This document shows positions 61,046 to 64,000 of a DNA stretch of 64,000 nt, one piece after another. The notes beneath the pieces are model-generated. The model was given only the letters and a program-made list of their open reading frames with translations, was not told where the DNA came from and ran no database searches. Every line of letters starts with the position of its first letter. Position 1 is the stretch's first letter. Both the position numbers and the translations under genes were made by a program. This DNA is from Lingula anatina (Eukaryota; Brachiopoda; Lingulata; Lingulida; Lingulidae), in assembly GCF_001039355.2 (NCBI RefSeq), contig NW_019774125.1:254967-318966 (forward strand). The letters run 5' to 3'.

Positions 61046-63685
61046 TTAGAACAGTAACCCCACTGTCTGTATACATAACATAACCGTTATAAACAGGGAT
61101 GCTTGAAATCCAGGGGCATCTTTGGATGACTTAGCAGTCGTTTTTGGTTTCGGTTTCGGTTCCGGTGCATTTGTACTGCGCGGACAGATGGTGTGCTGAG
61201 AACGTGTTACTCGTAAATCGTAGTCCTGTCCACCATATTTAAATATAATATTTTTGTCATGAACCTCTCGCTCAATCTTGTCTTGGAAGTCTGCAAACAT
61301 CTTCAAAGCATCGCTGTATCTGCTGACAGGTTTTCTCAAAAGAATTTTTTCTGTGATCCGAATCTCACGTTTGCCTTTAACGAAGGGAGGTGCCTCTGGC
61401 GACGTCACACAACGGTGTGGCGTAGACACCCAGAACCAAACGACCGACCCCAGTGTAGATAAAACGGAACGAAACTTGCCCCTCATGAATAAACTTTGGA
61501 GTTGAGAACTAAGTGCTCTGTACTCTGCACAGGTCTGGTTCATACTTGTGCTGTTAACACATACGAGGTCGAAGTCCACATAGAAATCTAAGTTGTGTAA
61601 CTCAGACAGAAGCCAACATGCGGTTTGTGCAGCGTCATTTGTGCATGGAATCTGAAAAAATACGCTTTGAATGATTTTTAGATAATGTTTTTTTTTTGGA
61701 GGGGGGGTTACATATCAGGGCATTTCACAATGATGATGATGACGATATTTCTGGTAAGGTGACTCGAATATGGTTAAGCATTTTTAAACAGTCTGCTCAT
61801 GCTTTTACATTAGTATATATTTTTGTGTGAAATGAAAGGCACAGATGGAACCAACACATAAAGCAAAGATGTAGGGGTGCAAAGATTTTCGTTCTCCCCC
61901 GGACCCACCTCCGATATGGGATTCAAATAGAAACCACGCAAATGGAGTTAAGAATAATGTCGCTGAAAAGAAAAGATTATTTTTAAAATAAATAGCATAA
62001 TATATAATACAAGAAAAAAATAGACTTACAGCACTAGACAATGGACGACACTGTTGGCTTCCGTGCGATATATTGATGAATGCGCTTAATCCTAATGGAT
62101 TGAACCCACGTTCTTTATTATCTGAAAAACGGACGTAATTAATATTACAAGAATAAGGCGAAAAGTACATGCCTAACAAAACAAAGCAAATTTCCATCCT
62201 GGTGACTACCGTACGTTTCAGATAAAAAGAAAAAATGCCTTACCGTCCCCTACGCTTAAGCAAAATCATGAATACGAAAATGTATTATTTGTTCTATTTA
62301 TTTCATACCTAACGTTTTATACACTCGCATCGAATATCAATTTGCATGCTCAGATATTAGACATGTTCACATAACTACGTACCATTTGTTGAACAATCAT
62401 TCACTGTGATAGGCGTGTCAGTCCGGACCATGGTACACAGCCAGCAGAACACATTTTTAACTAGATACTCTACACCGTGTGTGATCACACGTGTAACTGA
62501 TACGGAATTTGACTTGCACAAATCAGTCAACGGAGAGTCCTTTGGACAAGCCCATTCATCCACGAATCCTCTATGTGAAACAAAGCCACGATTTTTGTCC
62601 ACACACAGTCTTCCTGGACTATCATATTGTGGCTCAAAGTGGATAGCGCAAAAAGGTGTTTGAGCCAGCTCCAATATGTCGTCCAAGCTTGATAAATTCC
62701 GAATGTGTTCCATGTCAATATCCTCACTACAAATTAAAAAAGGCGACCACAGCGCGGGATTTGTAATGCCATGACACATGGCACAATATCGGTTCTTAAA
62801 TGTTAGCTTCGTGCGTTTGTCAGAAACAGGCTGAATATTGTTGATGGTAAAATTAATAGGATTTTCACATTTTTCTCTTACCTGTGAATTATACCCCTCA
62901 TCTGGACAGGATCGTATCATCCAGTAGTAGCTGGGTTTCATTTTACTTACTAATTTTGTAACCTGTGGTTTGCATTCGATGCTGTTCAATGAAATATTAA
63001 TCTTGCTACTTGCTGCTGAGGGGTTTTGGGTTGAGCTTGAGTTTGAGGCATCGGGACACTGTAAAAATGGTGAGCAGCAATCACTAAAAAGCCCACAGTA
63101 ACTGTCGCAGAAACAACTAATCCGGGCAATATGAAACTGTTGCCTTGACGACCGAAACGACACGCAAACTTGCCTGTTAGTAGGAAATTTGAGATAGTTT
63201 GATTGGTTATCATATAGTTGAGGGAGCACGGAGAGGGGGCTTTCTGTAGTCTGGAACTGTTCGTTAGTGTCAACAGACATTGTTTGATTAGCAGAGGGAG
63301 CGATACCAGCCATTGGGTTTTCTGTTCTGCTCACTGCATCCGTAGTCGGTAGCGTGGTGGATGAAAGGAAAGCAGAGAGGGGAGCGTCGGGGAGATTGCG
63401 TCGTCTTCTCCATGGCGCAACCAAGATATTGCTTTCTTTTTCCTTTCTTGTAGCTGCCAAGTCTTCCACGAAATTTTGTCTCATTTCAACATTACTGTTC
63501 TCCTTCTTGCTCTCGAAATGAAATTTTGTAGCGTCATCTGGGTATTTTGGACAAGAAGCTTGTTCAGGGGTAAGCCCTAAGCTTATTCTTCTTTGCCCAA
63601 TAGCAGCTGTTGAGATTAAAAGAATCAAAACGTGAACTTTCCCTATTCTAAAACCCATGTCAACAGAGTTAAAGTGAACAAGCAA
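61046..63685 (-). CDS. Secreted somatomedin-B-like Cys-rich protein 2, probable GPI anchor (3 exons)
   Basis: Exons in coding order: 63685-62383, 62121-62030, 61651-61046; 666 aa from the first ATG, with a conserved inner ATG giving MGFRIGKV. Tandem paralogue of the gene at 56.2-58.9 kb, very similar over most of exon 1. It keeps the signal peptide, WRRRR site, somatomedin-B-like Cys cluster (CFCDSYCGLF, DCC), NRYCAMCHG and CWLC motifs. It lacks the 138-nt exon; the intron here keeps only a short related piece near the old donor (TGCTTTTACATTAG). The end, SLFITVMLCIQTVGLLF, is a clean hydrophobic C-terminus as in a GPI signal. Function unknown; presumably a cell-surface binding protein. Confidence 0.75.
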
Positions 63686-64000
63686 CTTTGAGCTTGGAGC
63701 GCTGTGAAAGCAAATGCCAAAGAAATGATACTCTCTGTCGTGTCCGTTGGTTTTGTACTCTTGCGTCGTGAAAATCTCCTACTAATTCATGCAGACCTTG
63801 TTTAGCCAATATGTCTTGATGAAACGACAAAACCATAAAGTCTCATTAGCCTCGAATGCGCCAATGATCATTAATTAAAGAGAAGCATTTTGCTACATTT
63901 TCCTGATAACAAAACATCCCCATCTATCTTATTTCGGCAAAGTAGCATCAAATATGGTGAGATAAATGTTTTAGTTTTTTGTATGCTTACTGAACAATAC
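63686..64000. promoter_or_regulatory. Upstream region of somatomedin-B-like gene 2
   Basis: Shares TTTAGCCAATAT and AAAGTCTCATTA blocks with the region upstream of gene 1. CCAAT is plausible as a promoter element but sits on the strand opposite to the gene. No other gene seen. Confidence 0.4.

Noticed and set aside
1-64000. CRISPR, operons, bacterial ribosome sites, rRNA or tRNA genes
   Set aside because: Intron-rich animal DNA; none of these patterns was found by reading.

Overview
The window looks like a draft assembly of an AT-rich animal nuclear genome. Genes are split by short phase-conserved introns with GT-AG borders. Intergenic DNA is rich in microsatellites and short inverted-repeat elements, and gene content is purely metazoan (PAN/CCP receptors, AA15 LPMO, GH18 chitinase, DNase I, somatomedin-B-like proteins). 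Chitinolytic genes and frequent TACATGTA-type words suggest a marine invertebrate, most likely a lophotrochozoan (mollusc, brachiopod or similar); that placement is inference. Single Ns at 5072, 6622 and 32082 mark contig joins.

Layout. 20-212 is the last exon of a small Cys-rich secreted protein (possibly IL-17-like). 0.2-7.5 kb is mostly repeats with two weak minus-strand gene candidates. 7.57-27.4 kb holds three tandem plus-strand paralogues (A, B, C) of a type I membrane receptor: signal peptide, short Cys-rich exon, PAN/Apple, EGF-like, five CCP/sushi modules in one exon, one transmembrane helix and a tyrosine-motif tail. All seven exons of each gene could be placed with matching phases (A 678 aa, B 686 aa with a frameshifted tail, C 720 aa). 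A ends in an ITAM-spaced YxxL pair; B and C carry tandem YAVP motifs. This array is the best candidate for an undescribed signalling or immune receptor family.

30.2-45.4 kb holds two convergent genes for a secreted fusion of an AA15 copper LPMO and a GH18 chitinase. Copy 1 (plus, 706 aa) adds a Thr-rich linker and a CBM14 chitin-binding domain. Copy 2 (minus, 660 codons) keeps all exon phases but has one in-frame stop and only half a CBM14. Copy 1 contains an exact 1,791-bp duplication abutting an N, almost certainly an assembly artefact.

50.1-55.3 kb is an eight-exon secreted DNase I-like nuclease (454 aa) with a C-terminal extension of about 150 residues. 56.2-63.7 kb holds two tandem minus-strand paralogues of a secreted, probably GPI-anchored, somatomedin-B-like Cys-rich protein; one has a 138-nt exon the other lacks.

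Mobile DNA is visible by comparing paralogues: a 1.8-kb foldback element with about 270-bp inverted arms in an intron of gene C, and a 178-bp MITE with a 5-bp target duplication in another intron of C, both with an empty site in gene B. Together the genes read as a surface-recognition and extracellular-digestion neighbourhood; nothing in the sequence proves that they are co-regulated.
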